Source: Acidobacteriota bacterium | GTDB taxonomy: Bacteria > Acidobacteriota > Terriglobia > Terriglobales > Acidobacteriaceae | Length of the DNA stretch: 5,707 bases | Reading direction: 5' to 3' | Assembly (NCBI GenBank): GCA_021819255.1 | Contig: JAKART010000179.1 | Coordinates: forward strand, 1-5,707 | Part shown: piece after piece, positions 5,676 to 5,707 of the stretch | Layout of the letters: every line of letters begins with the position of its first letter | How positions within the stretch are numbered: the stretch's first letter is position 1 | Notes under the pieces: generated by a model | Databases searched by the model: none | The model's input: only the letters and a program-made list of their open reading frames with translations | What the model was told of the DNA's origin: nothing | Translations under genes and position numbers: made by a program

Positions 5676-5707
5676 ATGAAGCGGCGCTGGGAGCAGCTTG
5701 GACCTGA
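5676..5707 (+). CDS. Start of a gene running out of the window, product unknown
   Basis: Only ten full codons are visible, MKRRWEQLGP, followed by GA. The start is supported by a strong AAGGAGG 7 nt upstream. The basic MKRR start could open a signal peptide or a cytoplasmic protein; nothing more can be said. A competing frame through the same bases (from an ATG at 5645) ends with the TGA at 5705-5707 and lacks a ribosome binding site, so it is not preferred. Confidence 0.5.
   Translation, partial: MKRRWEQLGP

Overview
The window looks like chromosomal DNA of an Acidobacteriota member, probably of the Terriglobia type. The evidence is one very long coding region with the hallmark layout of the large acidobacterial TonB-dependent, Oar-like outer-membrane proteins: a signal peptide, a carboxypeptidase-regulatory-like domain, a plug with a TKSGTNQFHGS-type block, a large beta-barrel and a C-terminal Phe. 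The moderately GC-rich composition and long gene-poor spacers fit this. The assignment rests on family recognition, not on a marker gene.

Layout. Positions 1-236 hold no convincing gene. They contain a 12-bp palindrome, a tandem 9-bp repeat and two perfect short hairpins upstream of the receptor gene. Positions 237-3803 (+) encode the receptor. An 813-bp tract without a convincing gene follows (3804-4616). It begins with two hairpins that may end the receptor transcript. It also contains a run of nested stem-loops (4257-4431), including a 49-nt imperfect palindrome that resembles a REP-type repeat or part of a structured RNA. Positions 4617-5027 (-) encode a small, unrecognised, exported helical protein, probably a lipoprotein, convergent with the receptor gene. 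A second gene-poor tract (5028-5675) separates it from a divergent gene that starts at 5676 behind a strong ribosome binding site and leaves the window after ten codons. Several short perfect inverted repeats with 3-nt spacers lie in this divergent region.

How the parts may work together. The receptor is expected to sit in the outer membrane. Its substrate cannot be read from the sequence, and no inner-membrane transporter, sigma/anti-sigma pair or SusD-like partner lies beside it here. The small exported protein faces it on the opposite strand, so the two are not an operon. No CRISPR array, tRNA, rRNA, transposase or recognisable defence or biosynthetic system was found. The points most worth checking are the stem-loop cluster at 4257-4431, the paired GAACG/CGTTC palindromes at 5086-5129, and the unusually long N-terminal region of the receptor.
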